DNA of 64,000 nt from Bosea sp. AS-1 (GTDB taxonomy: Bacteria; Pseudomonadota; Alphaproteobacteria; Rhizobiales; Beijerinckiaceae): NCBI RefSeq assembly GCF_002220095.1, contig NZ_CP022372.1, positions 468,501-532,500 on the forward strand, given 5' to 3'. Shown in pieces: positions 24,818 to 33,667 of the stretch; position 1 is the first letter of the stretch; every line of letters begins with the position of its first letter. Both the position numbers and the translations under genes were made by a program. The notes beneath the pieces are model-generated. The model worked only from the letters and a program-made list of their open reading frames with translations. It was not told where the DNA came from and did no database searches.

Positions 24818-25127
24818 AGGCGCGCCTTAGTCAGGTTTGGGACGCGGGTAGCCGCACGGATATCGAGGTTTTGCGCGCGGGCAGCGCCCAGAGCCGGTAA
24901 TGCAGCGGCTTAAACGAGCCCTGTCGGGCCTGAAAGCGGTGCGCAACAACTTGCATCTGCCTATTAGGGTTTAGCGCGCGCCTAGTCAGGTTTAAGGCGC
25001 GGGTTGCCCGCCGGATGCCGAGGTTTTGCGCGCGGTGTCCGCTAGAGCCGGCGATTTCGGCGGCTCAAACGAGCCTCGCCGAGCTAAATCTGGTTCGAAA
25101 CGACTCACCGTCCACTACTAGGGTTTG
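24818..25127. repeat. 155-bp imperfect tandem duplication
   Basis: Two head-to-tail copies offset by 154-155 bp. Shared landmarks: TAGTCAGGTTT at 24828 and 24983, GAGGTTTTGCGCGCGG at 24865 and 25020, AGAGCCGG at about 24890 and 25044, and CTATTAGGGTTT/CTACTAGGGTTT at 24961 and 25115. A third start of the unit (CTAGTCAGGTTTAAGGCGCG) lies at 24805. Neither copy encodes a plausible protein. It could be a duplicated structured RNA, binding-site array or replication site. Confidence 0.75.
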
Positions 25128-25229
25128 ACGCGCGCCCCGCCGGCGATCGTGCTGACAACTCCTGTCGATGGCACAGTGATAACGGAGACCAGCGTGCGAT
25201 CTCAGACCCTGATGCTGAAAGCAGGAGCG

Positions 25230-25460
25230 ATGAGTGGAACTTACCTGACGCGATCGGACGTCAGCTGCAATATGAGCCGCTTCTATCGGATGGAAGTGCA
25301 GCCCGACCTATTCGACGGCTGGACGCTCTGGCGCGAATGGGGGCGTATCGGCCGAAGAGGGCAGCTCCGCCTCGATCCGTACCAAAGCGAGCAAGACGGG
25401 TATGCGGCTCTCACTGACCTGGTGCGCCAGAAGATGCGGCGCGGCTACCAGCAGGCGTAA
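25230..25460 (+). CDS. WGR-domain protein
   Basis: About 76 aa if the ATG at 25230 is used; in-frame starts at 25212 and 25125 are possible. The whole protein is a WGR domain: MSRFYRMEVQPDLFDGWTL, WREWGRIGRRGQLRLDPY, and an AALTDLVRQKMRRGYQQ helix. WGR domains bind nucleic acids or act in DNA-end and polymerase complexes; stand-alone versions are common on alphaproteobacterial plasmids. It follows the 155-bp tandem repeat directly, which may contain its promoter. Confidence 0.85.
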   Translation: MSGTYLTRSDVSCNMSRFYRMEVQPDLFDGWTLWREWGRIGRRGQLRLDPYQSEQDGYAALTDLVRQKMRRGYQQA

Positions 25461-25607
25461 CGCCGCCGCCAGTTTCAGACGCGACGTCTGACCCAGGGAA
25501 TTGGGGAACGGGTTCCATTTTTTGCGGGAGGGGATCTGTAGGTCGCCTGCCCAATTTCCAATCGGGCGAGGCTTCGATCCCTGCCGCGAGGCGCCACTTG
25601 TGCTTTT

Positions 25608-25626
25608 GCCTGGGTTTGACCCAGGC
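25608..25626. terminator. Perfect hairpin between converging genes
   Basis: GCCTGGG - TTTGA - CCCAGGC, a 7-bp perfect stem with 5-nt loop. It lies between the WGR gene (plus) and the end of the relaxase transcript (minus). No T-tract on either strand, so a weak or factor-dependent terminator at best. Confidence 0.35.
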
Positions 25627-25655
25627 TTCACGTCTGCGGCTGTTGTGCATGGCCG

Positions 25656-25856
25656 CTAGCGACGCGTCGACCATCTCTTTCGTGGGACACGCCAGCGAGA
25701 GGCATCAAGGTCGTCGAGCAGAAAACGGGCCAACCGAAGGGCGTCCTCCTCGGAAATTTCGTACTTGAGCTCATGAAGGTTGGAGCGAAGCCGGTTTTTC
25801 ACCATGAGGAGGATGCTGTTAGCCACCGGTCGCGCCTCAAATCGACAACCCGTCAT
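25656..25856 (-). CDS. Small hypothetical protein downstream of relaxase
   Basis: 66 aa, ATG at 25856 overlapping the relaxase 3' end by 20 bp; an internal ATG at 25805 would give 49 aa. The translation has a credible helical segment (LHELKYEISEEDALRLARFLLDDLDASRW) split by no prolines and a basic tail. No family recognised. Support is only reading quality and coupling to the relaxase. Confidence 0.4.
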   Translation of the reverse strand: MTGCRFEARPVANSILLMVKNRLRSNLHELKYEISEEDALRLARFLLDDLDASRWRVPRKRWSTRR

Positions 25857-28800
25857 CGCGGCGAACTCCGCGGTCGCGATCGGGAGCCTTAGCCTTCTCG
25901 ACCTCTACGGCCGCCGTCTTGCCGATGATAAAATCAATTCGGCGCCGCGCAATTTCGGTCGGCGAAGATTCCAGAGCTCGGGCGATTGGATTGGCCATCG
26001 CCGGCAGCGTCCGATCTCGCAGCCAGGTGAAAGCCTGGGCCGGAGTGATCTCCTTCACCTTCGCGACAAGATCCGCGGCACCGCGTTTCGTGGTGTCGGT
26101 AATGGTCGACCACGACCAACGGCCTGTGCGCTCGGATTTGGATATTTTCACCTTCTCCTCGCGATTGCTGAACTGCACTTCATGGTCCCGGTTCGAATTC
26201 CAGGACCTCAGAAGGTTACCGCCCAATTGCTGAGTGGCGACCTTCAAGAGGTTCTGTGTATCGACCATCATCTTGTCGAATTGGGCTATGCGGCCTGTAG
26301 CTTGGCGAGCAGTTGTTCGATCGCCGTTTCCCGACCGTCGCAGGCTTGCAGGTCGTTCTTCTCCTCGTTGCTGTAGACTTGAACGTACATCACCTTGCAG
26401 TAGGCTCGCAGTTCGCCCGGCAAGGCGTACCATACGGCTGCTGGACAGGTTTCGCAGACTGTTGAGGGACTTGGCCTCACGCCGGGGGGCAAACGTGAGA
26501 GAGTGGGCGACTCGTAAATATTTCCGAACGCTTCGCTCGCGCTGTTCTGGTCGAGGGTTTGGGGCAAGCTCGATGCTGGGGCTTCGATCTCGGTTGTCTC
26601 GGTCATTGCTTCGCTCATGATTTTTGCTGCCTTTTTCTGGATTTGCTTCGACGCTCATCCCGATCTGCTCGGGTTGTTTGATCGCGGATGAATTCGCAGG
26701 CGGCACGGGATACTCCGCCGGCGAATTCATCCGCGCTTCCATTCGGTCTTTCATCTGCTCGGCCGGCGCAGGCTGCGGCTGCTCCTGCTCGACGGCATGG
26801 GGTTCCATGTGGACTGGCTTGCCGTCGACGAAGGCAAGAGCCGGCTCCTTGATGACCGGGGGAGCGGCTACGAATTGCTTGATGTCCGGTACGAAGTCGG
26901 ACGGGTTCATTTTGAGGTCGCTCTTCTTGACCTCCTCCATGAAGGCCGTCCTCACGTCAGCGTCGCTGACATCGGCGGATCGGTCTTCAAGCTCTAGCGT
27001 CTCGGTTTGCGTCTTGCCGGAGAGCATTTTGCCGGGCCGACTGGCTTCGAGCCTATCGCGAATGCGAGACGTGTCGGCATAGAGGCGCGCGGTCTGGCGG
27101 TGGCGCGTCATGGCGACGTAGGTGGATTCCCGACCCATACCGCGGAGATTGGCGACGTAGCAGTGATCGACGGTGACACCCTGGCTCGCGTGCACCGTCA
27201 TCGCATAGGAATGCTGGATCTTCGGGACGGAGGGTTCGCCGTCTTTGCGTCGGCCGACCAGCTCGCTCATGCGGGCCGAAACATCTCGACCACCATCCTT
27301 CTGCAGGCGGAACACAATCTGCGGATCCGCCTCCTTCGAGATCGAAAGGATCTCGCCAAGGTCGGCATTTCGGATGGTCACGCCCTCGAGCTCGAGTGTT
27401 TCGCCGAAAATGATCTTGTCGCCGGCAGCGAATGCCAGATCGTCGACCTCCTTCGAACCTCGGGGCAGGACCGGTACCAGGATTTCATCCTGAAGCTGGC
27501 CCTTGCTCTGCAGCACGGCGCGGATCTGCGAATTGATTTCGCGAACATCCAGATTCCAGCCGCTGAGAATGGCGCGCGTCGACGTTATGCCGCTTTGTGC
27601 CTCCAGATCGGCGCAATAGTCGTTGACCAGCTGCCTGATTGTCTCGTCGCGATCTTCCGCCCAGTTGATTGCCCCGGCGCGATCGTAAGCCTCAAGGGCC
27701 CGGATAGGGTCGCCAACCGCGAAATCTTTGGACGCGGCGCGCATCCATTGGCCCTCGACGTCATTGCGCCCTCGCTGCCGGCGGATCTCGTCCATGCGGC
27801 TCGCCCCGATGGTCCGACTGAGAGCGACGAGAGGAGCACCGGTCGCAACAGGCTGCAGCTGCTTGGAGTCGCCAGTGAGGACGAGCTTGCTGCCGGCGCT
27901 GGCTGTGGAGGCGACGAGCCTGGCCATGTCGAGAGTACCGATCATGCCGGCTTCATCAGCGATGATCGTCGTATTGGGTCCGAGGACGATCTCGCCCTTT
28001 TCAACCCGGTTCAGGAAACCCTGGACCGCGCGGGCCATGTCCTCAGCGGTCTCGGTGTCCGATTTGATGACGTCCACCGCCTTCCAAGAGGGGGCGATCA
28101 CCTGGATCTCATTCCCACAGTCGCGAGCGACCTCGGCCACTGTTGCCATGGCGAAGCTTTTCCCGGCGCCGGCAGAGCCTTCGACGATTGAGATGCCGTC
28201 CCGATTCAGCGCGTGCCGCACTGCCTGCTTCTGCTCTTCAGCCATGGTCGTGCGGGCGGCTAGCACACGTTCAAGCGTCTCGGCGTCGACGAAATCGCGG
28301 CTATTCCGGCCCTCGATCGCCTGGCTGAGCATTTTGCGCTCAGCTTCGATAAGCGCCGCGGTCGAGAAAACGGGCTGCCTGGAATCGTCGAGACCGAGCT
28401 TGATGATTGCGCCTGACCGCTCGAGCTCACTGACGATTTCGAGTGCTTCGTTGGCGGACACCTGGCACTGAACGGCCTCGATCACCACTCGCAAAACACC
28501 AGCGCGGGTGAAGACGGCGTCGTGCTCGCTCATGGCCTCGATGGCTGTGATGGCGAGCCCCCGCATCCGGACGGCCTTTTCACCCTCGGCCTCGCGCTGC
28601 AGTCGCACATGATCCGACTGGATCCTGACCGATTGGAACAAGGTGGCCGGGTTCCATCCGGAACTCAAAAGCTCCCGAACCCATTTTGTTTCGAGCTCGC
28701 TCAGAGGTGTTTCGCGGTCCTTCGTATCGCGGCTCTGATAAGCGGCTAGTTGCGCAGCGTTGCGATTAGCTTCCGTATTGAAGCCCATCTCCTTCGCGAT

Positions 28801-29625
28801 TTTCTCAATCTGAGAGCGACGCTTCGAGAAGAGTTCGACAACCTGTTCGGGCACTCCTGCAATTTCGAAATTGCGGTCCTTCTTCTCGACCTCGATACCT
28901 AGTTCGCGACGGAGTTCATTGGCGAGTTCGGATCGATATAGCGCAGCAATTGCACCCCGATATTTCATGATCGTTGAATTATCGATTCCGCCCGTCGTTC
29001 CATCCGCGCGAACAGCCAGGTTCATTAGAACGCCGTGGCTATGCAGCTGGGGGTCCTTCGCGCGCGACGTGAAGTGACGATAGACGGCAGCTGCTACCTC
29101 GGCAGGCGGGTTGCGCGGACCTTGCCCTGCCTGGCCCTGCCTGGCGTCGATCAGCCCATCGTCGAAGATGAAATCCAAAGCTCGGCGGAACGCACGATCA
29201 TGAGCGCAGAAGACCTTCTCGCGCATGACATTGTCACCAAAAGCTGCCAGCAGTGACACGCTTTTTGGGGCACTGATCTGGACGTCGAAGCCGGCCGTGC
29301 GCTTGCCGTTCGCGCTGTTCTTTACGAGTGATTGCCTGGTCCCGGGATCACGGCCGACTGCAAGGTCACGGAGCACGCGTCCATCAACTTCAGCCCCATC
29401 CTTGCAGAGGCGAAACGGCGAAAGTCCGCGTTGATGAAGGACCGTCGAGTGAGCACCGTTGCCCCTAGCCCACCATGTGCCGACGCTCTCGCCCGCACCG
29501 TTATCGACATAATAAGCGACCTGGTCACGACCGGAGATGTCGCGAACCGCCTCCTTATCCATCGTCGCGATCTGAGCCTGAGCCTCGTAATACTCGACGC
29601 TGGCAACTCGGATGCAATTCATCAT
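25837..29625 (-). CDS. MobF-type conjugative relaxase (TrwC/TraI-like) with helicase domain
   Basis: 1262 aa. N-terminal relaxase: tyrosine pairs Tyr12-Tyr13 and Tyr38-Tyr39, the GFDVQISAPKSVSLL segment (112-126), and the three-histidine HUH site His184, His195-x-His197 (DPQLHSHG). The middle is a RecD-like SF1 helicase: Walker A EGSAGAGKSF, Walker B TIIADEAGMIG, and C-terminal motifs MTVHASQGVTVDH and STYVAMTRHRQ. The last 250 residues are low-complexity and charged. It nicks oriT and unwinds the transferred strand. Upstream (45 bp) is a small ribbon-helix-helix protein; across the AT-rich gap is a TraK-like gene. No coupling protein or T4SS is visible in the window. Confidence 0.93.
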   Translation of the reverse strand: MMNCIRVASVEYYEAQAQIATMDKEAVRDISGRDQVAYYVDNGAGESVGTWWARGNGAHSTVLHQRGLSPFRLCKDGAEVDGRVLRDLAVGRDPGTRQSLVKNSANGKRTAGFDVQISAPKSVSLLAAFGDNVMREKVFCAHDRAFRRALDFIFDDGLIDARQGQAGQGPRNPPAEVAAAVYRHFTSRAKDPQLHSHGVLMNLAVRADGTTGGIDNSTIMKYRGAIAALYRSELANELRRELGIEVEKKDRNFEIAGVPEQVVELFSKRRSQIEKIAKEMGFNTEANRNAAQLAAYQSRDTKDRETPLSELETKWVRELLSSGWNPATLFQSVRIQSDHVRLQREAEGEKAVRMRGLAITAIEAMSEHDAVFTRAGVLRVVIEAVQCQVSANEALEIVSELERSGAIIKLGLDDSRQPVFSTAALIEAERKMLSQAIEGRNSRDFVDAETLERVLAARTTMAEEQKQAVRHALNRDGISIVEGSAGAGKSFAMATVAEVARDCGNEIQVIAPSWKAVDVIKSDTETAEDMARAVQGFLNRVEKGEIVLGPNTTIIADEAGMIGTLDMARLVASTASAGSKLVLTGDSKQLQPVATGAPLVALSRTIGASRMDEIRRQRGRNDVEGQWMRAASKDFAVGDPIRALEAYDRAGAINWAEDRDETIRQLVNDYCADLEAQSGITSTRAILSGWNLDVREINSQIRAVLQSKGQLQDEILVPVLPRGSKEVDDLAFAAGDKIIFGETLELEGVTIRNADLGEILSISKEADPQIVFRLQKDGGRDVSARMSELVGRRKDGEPSVPKIQHSYAMTVHASQGVTVDHCYVANLRGMGRESTYVAMTRHRQTARLYADTSRIRDRLEASRPGKMLSGKTQTETLELEDRSADVSDADVRTAFMEEVKKSDLKMNPSDFVPDIKQFVAAPPVIKEPALAFVDGKPVHMEPHAVEQEQPQPAPAEQMKDRMEARMNSPAEYPVPPANSSAIKQPEQIGMSVEANPEKGSKNHERSNDRDNRDRSPSIELAPNPRPEQRERSVRKYLRVAHSLTFAPRREAKSLNSLRNLSSSRMVRLAGRTASLLQGDVRSSLQQRGEERPASLRRSGNGDRTTARQATGRIAQFDKMMVDTQNLLKVATQQLGGNLLRSWNSNRDHEVQFSNREEKVKISKSERTGRWSWSTITDTTKRGAADLVAKVKEITPAQAFTWLRDRTLPAMANPIARALESSPTEIARRRIDFIIGKTAAVEVEKAKAPDRDRGVRRDDGLSI

Positions 29626-29670
29626 GGCGTTAAGCCCAATGTTAGATGCGCATATAAATGGAGTTCAATA

Positions 29671-29931
29671 TCAACCGGCTTTCGAATTAGCTCGATGTGC
29701 ATCGACGATATAATCCGCGATCACATTGATGCGTTCGACCGTCTCGGCTGCGCTCGCCTGAGCGGCGAGAGACAGATCCGCCGCCTTTTGGATGATGTCG
29801 AAGGGACCGATGGCCAGGTGAAGGGCTTGCTCGATATAAGCGTTTGTCGCGATACCCTTCGTGCGGGCAGCGGCCTCAACCGCGTCCCAGAGAACCGCGT
29901 CTATGCTGATACGCTTCTGTTCCTTGGCCAT
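29671..29931 (-). CDS. Small ribbon-helix-helix-like relaxosome accessory protein
   Basis: 86 aa, 45 bp upstream of the relaxase on the same strand. N-terminal RISIDAVLWDAVEAAARTKG and ATNAYIEQALHLAI resemble a ribbon-helix-helix DNA-binding fold; the C-terminal half is an alanine-rich helix. By position it is probably an oriT-binding accessory protein and autoregulator of the relaxase operon (inference). Confidence 0.7.
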   Translation of the reverse strand: MAKEQKRISIDAVLWDAVEAAARTKGIATNAYIEQALHLAIGPFDIIQKAADLSLAAQASAAETVERINVIADYIVDAHRANSKAG

Positions 29932-30212
29932 TATGGACCTCGATTGCCTATGTATGAAGATAATAAAATCAATACGTTAATGCAGAAATTGACTTTTCTA
30001 GGGGCATCGCAGGTGCGTAATGCGTCCAGATAAAACCAAGGCCATGGAGGCAGATTGCAATCTCGTAATGATGCTACGAACGGATGTTAATGCTAGGTGA
30101 TATTAGAAATTGATGGTAAGTGAATATCATTTGAATATATTATGAATCAGGGTGTATACTTGGCGTATCCGAAATCGAGTCTGAGGCGAATTCGCAATGA
30201 AGGGCAATGCCG
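29932..30212. other. AT-rich divergent region, candidate oriT
   Basis: About 280 bp, clearly more AT-rich than its surroundings, between the relaxase operon (minus) and the TraK-like gene (plus), the usual place of oriT in MobF elements. It contains GATATT...AATATC (30099-30128) as an inverted repeat, and GGTGCGTAATGCGTCC near 30011, which shares TGCGTA-(A/T)TG with the R388-type nic region. The exact nic site cannot be fixed from this sequence alone. Confidence 0.45.
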
Positions 30213-30623
30213 ATGAAAAGTAGCAGGATCGACGGTACCGTGGACAAGCTACGGGCAGCCCTCCGCGAGATGGCATCCGAGCAGCCTCTGCGCTCACAAT
30301 CCATGTTTCAGAAGATCAAAGAAATCCTGCCAGAGATCCGGAACCTAAAGAATAAGCGATTTACCGATGTTGAAATTCTGCAGCGACTGAGTGCGAACGG
30401 AATTGAAATGTCGCTTGGAACCTTCAGGCAGTACGTCAACAGGGCGACCCGAGAGGAATCTGGAACCCCAACTAGGACGAAGCGACAGCGAAACGTGAAA
30501 CCGGTGGCGAAGGTGGAATCGAGCGTGACGCCACCCCGGCCAGTCGAGGCTTCTCCTGCGCCGGATAATGCGAGCAAGGAGAGCAAGGTCGCTCTCACCC
30601 ACAACCCCAATCGGAGGCTGTGA
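30213..30623 (+). CDS. TraK-like/mobilisation accessory DNA-binding protein (tentative)
   Basis: 136 aa from the ATG at 30213 (AGGG 8 nt upstream; the ATG at 30207 has the site too close). The central motif FTDVEILQRLSANGIEMSL followed by GTFRQYVNRATR looks like the helix-turn-helix of small plasmid accessory proteins such as TraK of IncP (similar xxTFxxxVRR ending). The C-terminal 50 residues are basic, Pro/Ala-rich and probably disordered. It is divergent from the relaxase operon across the candidate oriT, which supports a relaxosome role. Confidence 0.6.
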   Translation: MKSSRIDGTVDKLRAALREMASEQPLRSQSMFQKIKEILPEIRNLKNKRFTDVEILQRLSANGIEMSLGTFRQYVNRATREESGTPTRTKRQRNVKPVAKVESSVTPPRPVEASPAPDNASKESKVALTHNPNRRL

Positions 30624-30685
30624 CAAAGGCAAATTTTCGTCGTTGCGCATCGGAAATGCCCTGTTCAAACTGATGTTGATGCGGA

Positions 30686-31507
30686 TCAGTCAATGATCCA
30701 GCGGATTGGCCGCAGCGACCGGAATGATCGAATTGCTTTCGCGCCGAGCAAGCCGGTCAGAACCGAGGTCATCACGAGTACGAGCAGATTCCAGGAGGCG
30801 AGCCAGTCGGTTACGGACTGATAGGTGCTGCGCATGCCCCCAGCGGCTGTCGGCGCCCTAATCTTGTCGAGCCACATCGGCACTTTGCAGGCCGACGCGC
30901 CCTCTCGCGACCACACATTCGGCGAGCCGGCGTAGCAGTTGCCCATCAGCGTTTCCGTGATGTTGCCGTTCGCATTAATGAGTTGCAGCCATCTTCTGCT
31001 ATCGGAACGCGCTGCCAGCGACGCCCATTCCGTCGCAAGGCCGGAAACGTCGGAGCGACCTTTCGACCAACCTACATAACCGCCTGCTATCGCAGTGAAG
31101 ATGCACATAGCAGCGATGAATGCGCCGAGCCCCATTTCGCGCCTCATCTCTACCTGCTTGAGGTGGTTGGCGACCTCGGTCTTGACGATCGCGCTCAAAT
31201 TGTCGGCGAGCCTAGCGTGCGCGGCCTCAACTTTCGCTGTCGCCGCACCTGCAACCGAGTCAACCGCTTTGCGGCTCGCTTGGTCGAGCTTGGAGGGCAA
31301 AGCCTCGACCGCTTCGACGAGCGGCAGCGCCACTTCCCTTGCGTAATTGGCCGTGACGGCGAGCACCACGGTCGGATCGTCCGGTGATTGCTGCGAGCCG
31401 AATACCTGCTTGATCGTCAGGTCGCGGCCCTCCGCAGACAGGCTGAACGCGGCCGCCGCGCGTTCCAGCCGTGTTTGAATCTTCTCAGGATTGCTGTCGG
31501 TTCGCAT
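30686..31507 (-). CDS. Membrane protein of the mobile-element operon
   Basis: 273 aa. Cytoplasmic N-terminal half with a long alanine-rich, likely coiled-coil region (residues about 60-120), a transmembrane helix at about 128-147 (LGAFIAAMCIFTAIAGGYVG), a 90-residue loop with two cysteines (GNCYAG, SACKVP), and a second hydrophobic helix near 240-260 (LLVLVMTSVLTGLLGA). Last gene of the operon headed by the small HTH protein, 51 bp after the ParA-like ATPase. Function unknown; perhaps a membrane anchor for conjugation or partition (inference). Confidence 0.65.
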   Translation of the reverse strand: MRTDSNPEKIQTRLERAAAAFSLSAEGRDLTIKQVFGSQQSPDDPTVVLAVTANYAREVALPLVEAVEALPSKLDQASRKAVDSVAGAATAKVEAAHARLADNLSAIVKTEVANHLKQVEMRREMGLGAFIAAMCIFTAIAGGYVGWSKGRSDVSGLATEWASLAARSDSRRWLQLINANGNITETLMGNCYAGSPNVWSREGASACKVPMWLDKIRAPTAAGGMRSTYQSVTDWLASWNLLVLVMTSVLTGLLGAKAIRSFRSLRPIRWIID

Positions 31508-31558
31508 CGTTAGGCCCCGGTGGAAAAAAAATGGTGAGGGCGGCAGAAGCCGCCCCTA

Positions 31559-32392
31559 TCAGACGAGACCCAAGAGGGACTTGGCAGGCGCGATGGCTTC
31601 GGCGAAGTCGAGCCGGTAATTGCGTACATGCTGCTGCGAGGACAGGTCCAAGCGCCGGCTCGTCTCGCCATCGGCGAGCTTGATTCCCATCGGCTTGATC
31701 ATCGCAGCCGTACGGCGATCCAGCGACGGAAGCTCAATTTCGACGCCGCCGGCATTTTTGATCCGGGTGCGTGTGCCGCCACCGATCGTTTCGCCGGATT
31801 CATGGTCCTTGAAACCGACCCAGAAGGGGAAGTCGACGTCCCTGATGCCGTATAGCCGGTTCTTGACCACGACGTGATCGACGATCTTCCCGACTTCGCC
31901 GGCTTCCTCGATCATGTCGAGATAGGTGGCGACCGACGCCGTCGCACTGTCATCGTTCGTCAGAAGGTGAACGAATGTGACGCGGTAGCCCGTCGAGTCG
32001 AAGGCGCGTAGGAGGCGCTTGAGGCCGGCGCCGGCATCCTGAATACGCATCAGATCAGCGAGGCCTCCGCCCGCAAGATCGTGGACGATCACGCTTTCGT
32101 CGGACGCGCAGGCGTTGACTAGCGTCGAGCGTTCGTCGTCGTTGCGCAGGTTGTAGTAGCCGACACCAGCAACCGGATCCTGCTGCATTTCGATGTCGCC
32201 ATCTGGGCCACGCGAACCGTAGAGCTTGAGCAGAGCGCCCACCCCGCCGTCGCTGTCATAAGCTGCGACGCGCTGGCCCGAACTGCGGGCGTAATCGATC
32301 AAGGAGCACGCACCGAACGATTTGCCGGCACCGCCTTTCTCCGAGGTAAAAAGGATGACGCGCCTCGCGTCGCCAACTGTCTTCTTGGCCAT
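31559..32392 (-). CDS. ParA/TraL-like ATPase
   Basis: 277 aa. Deviant Walker A near the N-terminus (FTSEKGGAGKSFGACSL), motif A' YDSDGGVGALL, and a Walker B-like VIVHDLAGGGLADL. It belongs to the ParA/MinD P-loop superfamily; conjugative elements carry such proteins as TraL (accessory transfer ATPase) or as partition ATPases. No ParB or parS-like gene adjoins, which favours a TraL-like role. Operon position: after the replication-like gene pair and before the membrane protein. Confidence 0.8.
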   Translation of the reverse strand: MAKKTVGDARRVILFTSEKGGAGKSFGACSLIDYARSSGQRVAAYDSDGGVGALLKLYGSRGPDGDIEMQQDPVAGVGYYNLRNDDERSTLVNACASDESVIVHDLAGGGLADLMRIQDAGAGLKRLLRAFDSTGYRVTFVHLLTNDDSATASVATYLDMIEEAGEVGKIVDHVVVKNRLYGIRDVDFPFWVGFKDHESGETIGGGTRTRIKNAGGVEIELPSLDRRTAAMIKPMGIKLADGETSRRLDLSSQQHVRNYRLDFAEAIAPAKSLLGLV

Positions 32393-32421
32393 TTGACTTC
32401 ATCTTTCTCACTGCTTCGCAC

Positions 32422-32889
32422 TCAGTCCGAGCTGAGCTTCGCGAATTTCCTGCTCGTTGAAACAACGACGGAATGAATGGGATTGGGATTTGCTTCGTTG
32501 TCGTCAGCGGCATTCTCTTGCGCCAAACGGTTCAATCGCCACTGCTTGATGAATGCACGGCGGCGGGCGAGGGCCGCGGGGCTGTCGTCGCGCGTATAGT
32601 CTGGTGCCGGCAGTGCGAGCTGTCGCGGCGGCGCAATCAAATCCTCACAATGCCGACAGGCGCGAGAAACTTGCGCGGTCGTAGGAGGAAAGTGACCTTT
32701 GAACCAGTCGAACTCACCGCGGATCAGACGTATGACAGCCTTCTTGATTGCCGGCAGCGAGTAGCCTTCGACTGCGATCAGATAGGTCGCCGCGGCACTG
32801 CTCGCATTAGAGCGCTCGATGGGGAAGGCGGTGAAGAGAAGCCGCAAGGCTTTGAGCGCCTCAGCCTGTGATGCTGGGAGACTAGGCAT
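32422..32889 (-). CDS. Hypothetical protein of the replication-like operon
   Basis: 155 aa from the ATG at 32889, which overlaps the upstream gene's stop by 8 bp. The segment SAAATYLIAVEGYSLPAIKKA, IRLIRGEFDWFKGHFPPTTAQ and VSRACR is similar in style to the C-terminal/loader-like proteins of phage replication modules (FxPxxxEl-type). No nucleotide-binding motif. It may assist the HTH protein encoded just upstream, like a helicase-loader or primosome partner, but this is inference. Confidence 0.65.
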   Translation of the reverse strand: MPSLPASQAEALKALRLLFTAFPIERSNASSAAATYLIAVEGYSLPAIKKAVIRLIRGEFDWFKGHFPPTTAQVSRACRHCEDLIAPPRQLALPAPDYTRDDSPAALARRRAFIKQWRLNRLAQENAADDNEANPNPIHSVVVSTSRKFAKLSSD

Positions 32890-33667
32890 CGCGTGACAAC
32901 ATCCGTTCGATCTCGTCGAGTCCCTCAACGAGTGAGTTGCGGTTTGATCGCCAGTTCAGTTCGACACTGTTTCGACTCCAGTCGGGTTTCCATGCCAACC
33001 ATCCGCGCTCGATCATCTCGTCTGCGGCAGCATTCGGATCCGGAGCCTTCGATAAGCTCCGGGCGAGCAGCAGCGCCGCGTGAACGGTGAGGGATTTTCC
33101 GAGCAGTGCTCGATGCTCGACAACCGCTGCGGCGCGATCGGCGCTTAAAACACCCTCGAAAGCGGCTAGCACTTGCAGTCGGTCGGATCGCTTTGATGCA
33201 CGCGCTTCGCGCGTGTTCTGAAGAGACGTAGTCTCTGAAGAATCTTCCCTTGTTTTCTTGTCTTCTCTTTTGCGTCGCTGCTGCGTCACTCTCGCGCCAG
33301 ATACTGCGTCGTCACACGCGCCATGCCGCCTGCTGAGGCGCTGATATTTGTCGTAATTGCAGATGGTTATGCGGGTCACGCCCGCGTCAGTTTCCATGTC
33401 AATTGCCGCGCCGTCTTTTAGGCGCTTTAGAAATCGTCTGACGGTGGCGTCCGGCCACTGCCAGACAGAGGCGAGGTACCTTGATGAATGAGCGAGCTGA
33501 CCGCGCTCAAGTTCGACGTCAAGCGATCCCACCATCACCTGGCGAGCCGCATAAGAAGCGGAGCTCAATAGCCAGAGGAATGCGGCGTGTTCGTTGAAAC
33601 GTTGTCGCCGGAGCAATGGATGATCCCAAATGCTGCGGTCGACCGCAAAGAAGCCAAGCTGACTCAT
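32882..33667 (-). CDS. Replication-initiation-like winged helix protein
   Basis: 261 aa. The N-terminal 110 residues (FFAVDRSIWDHPLLRRQRF, then LERGQLAHSSRYLASVW, WPDATVRRFLKRLKDGAAI and ITICNYDKYQ) match the winged-helix replication proteins of phages and integrative elements. A basic linker (QQRRKREDKKTRED) follows and a C-terminal domain ends in a helical EGLDEIERMLSRDA. Its ATG overlaps the previous stop (ATGA). It may start autonomous replication of the excised element. Confidence 0.75.
   Translation of the reverse strand: MSQLGFFAVDRSIWDHPLLRRQRFNEHAAFLWLLSSASYAARQVMVGSLDVELERGQLAHSSRYLASVWQWPDATVRRFLKRLKDGAAIDMETDAGVTRITICNYDKYQRLSRRHGACDDAVSGARVTQQRRKREDKKTREDSSETTSLQNTREARASKRSDRLQVLAAFEGVLSADRAAAVVEHRALLGKSLTVHAALLLARSLSKAPDPNAAADEMIERGWLAWKPDWSRNSVELNWRSNRNSLVEGLDEIERMLSRDA

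Noticed and set aside
23697..25127. CRISPR array
   Set aside because: The short repeats are 10 bp with irregular 21-53 bp spacing, and the 155-bp repeat is a simple tandem duplication; no cas genes.
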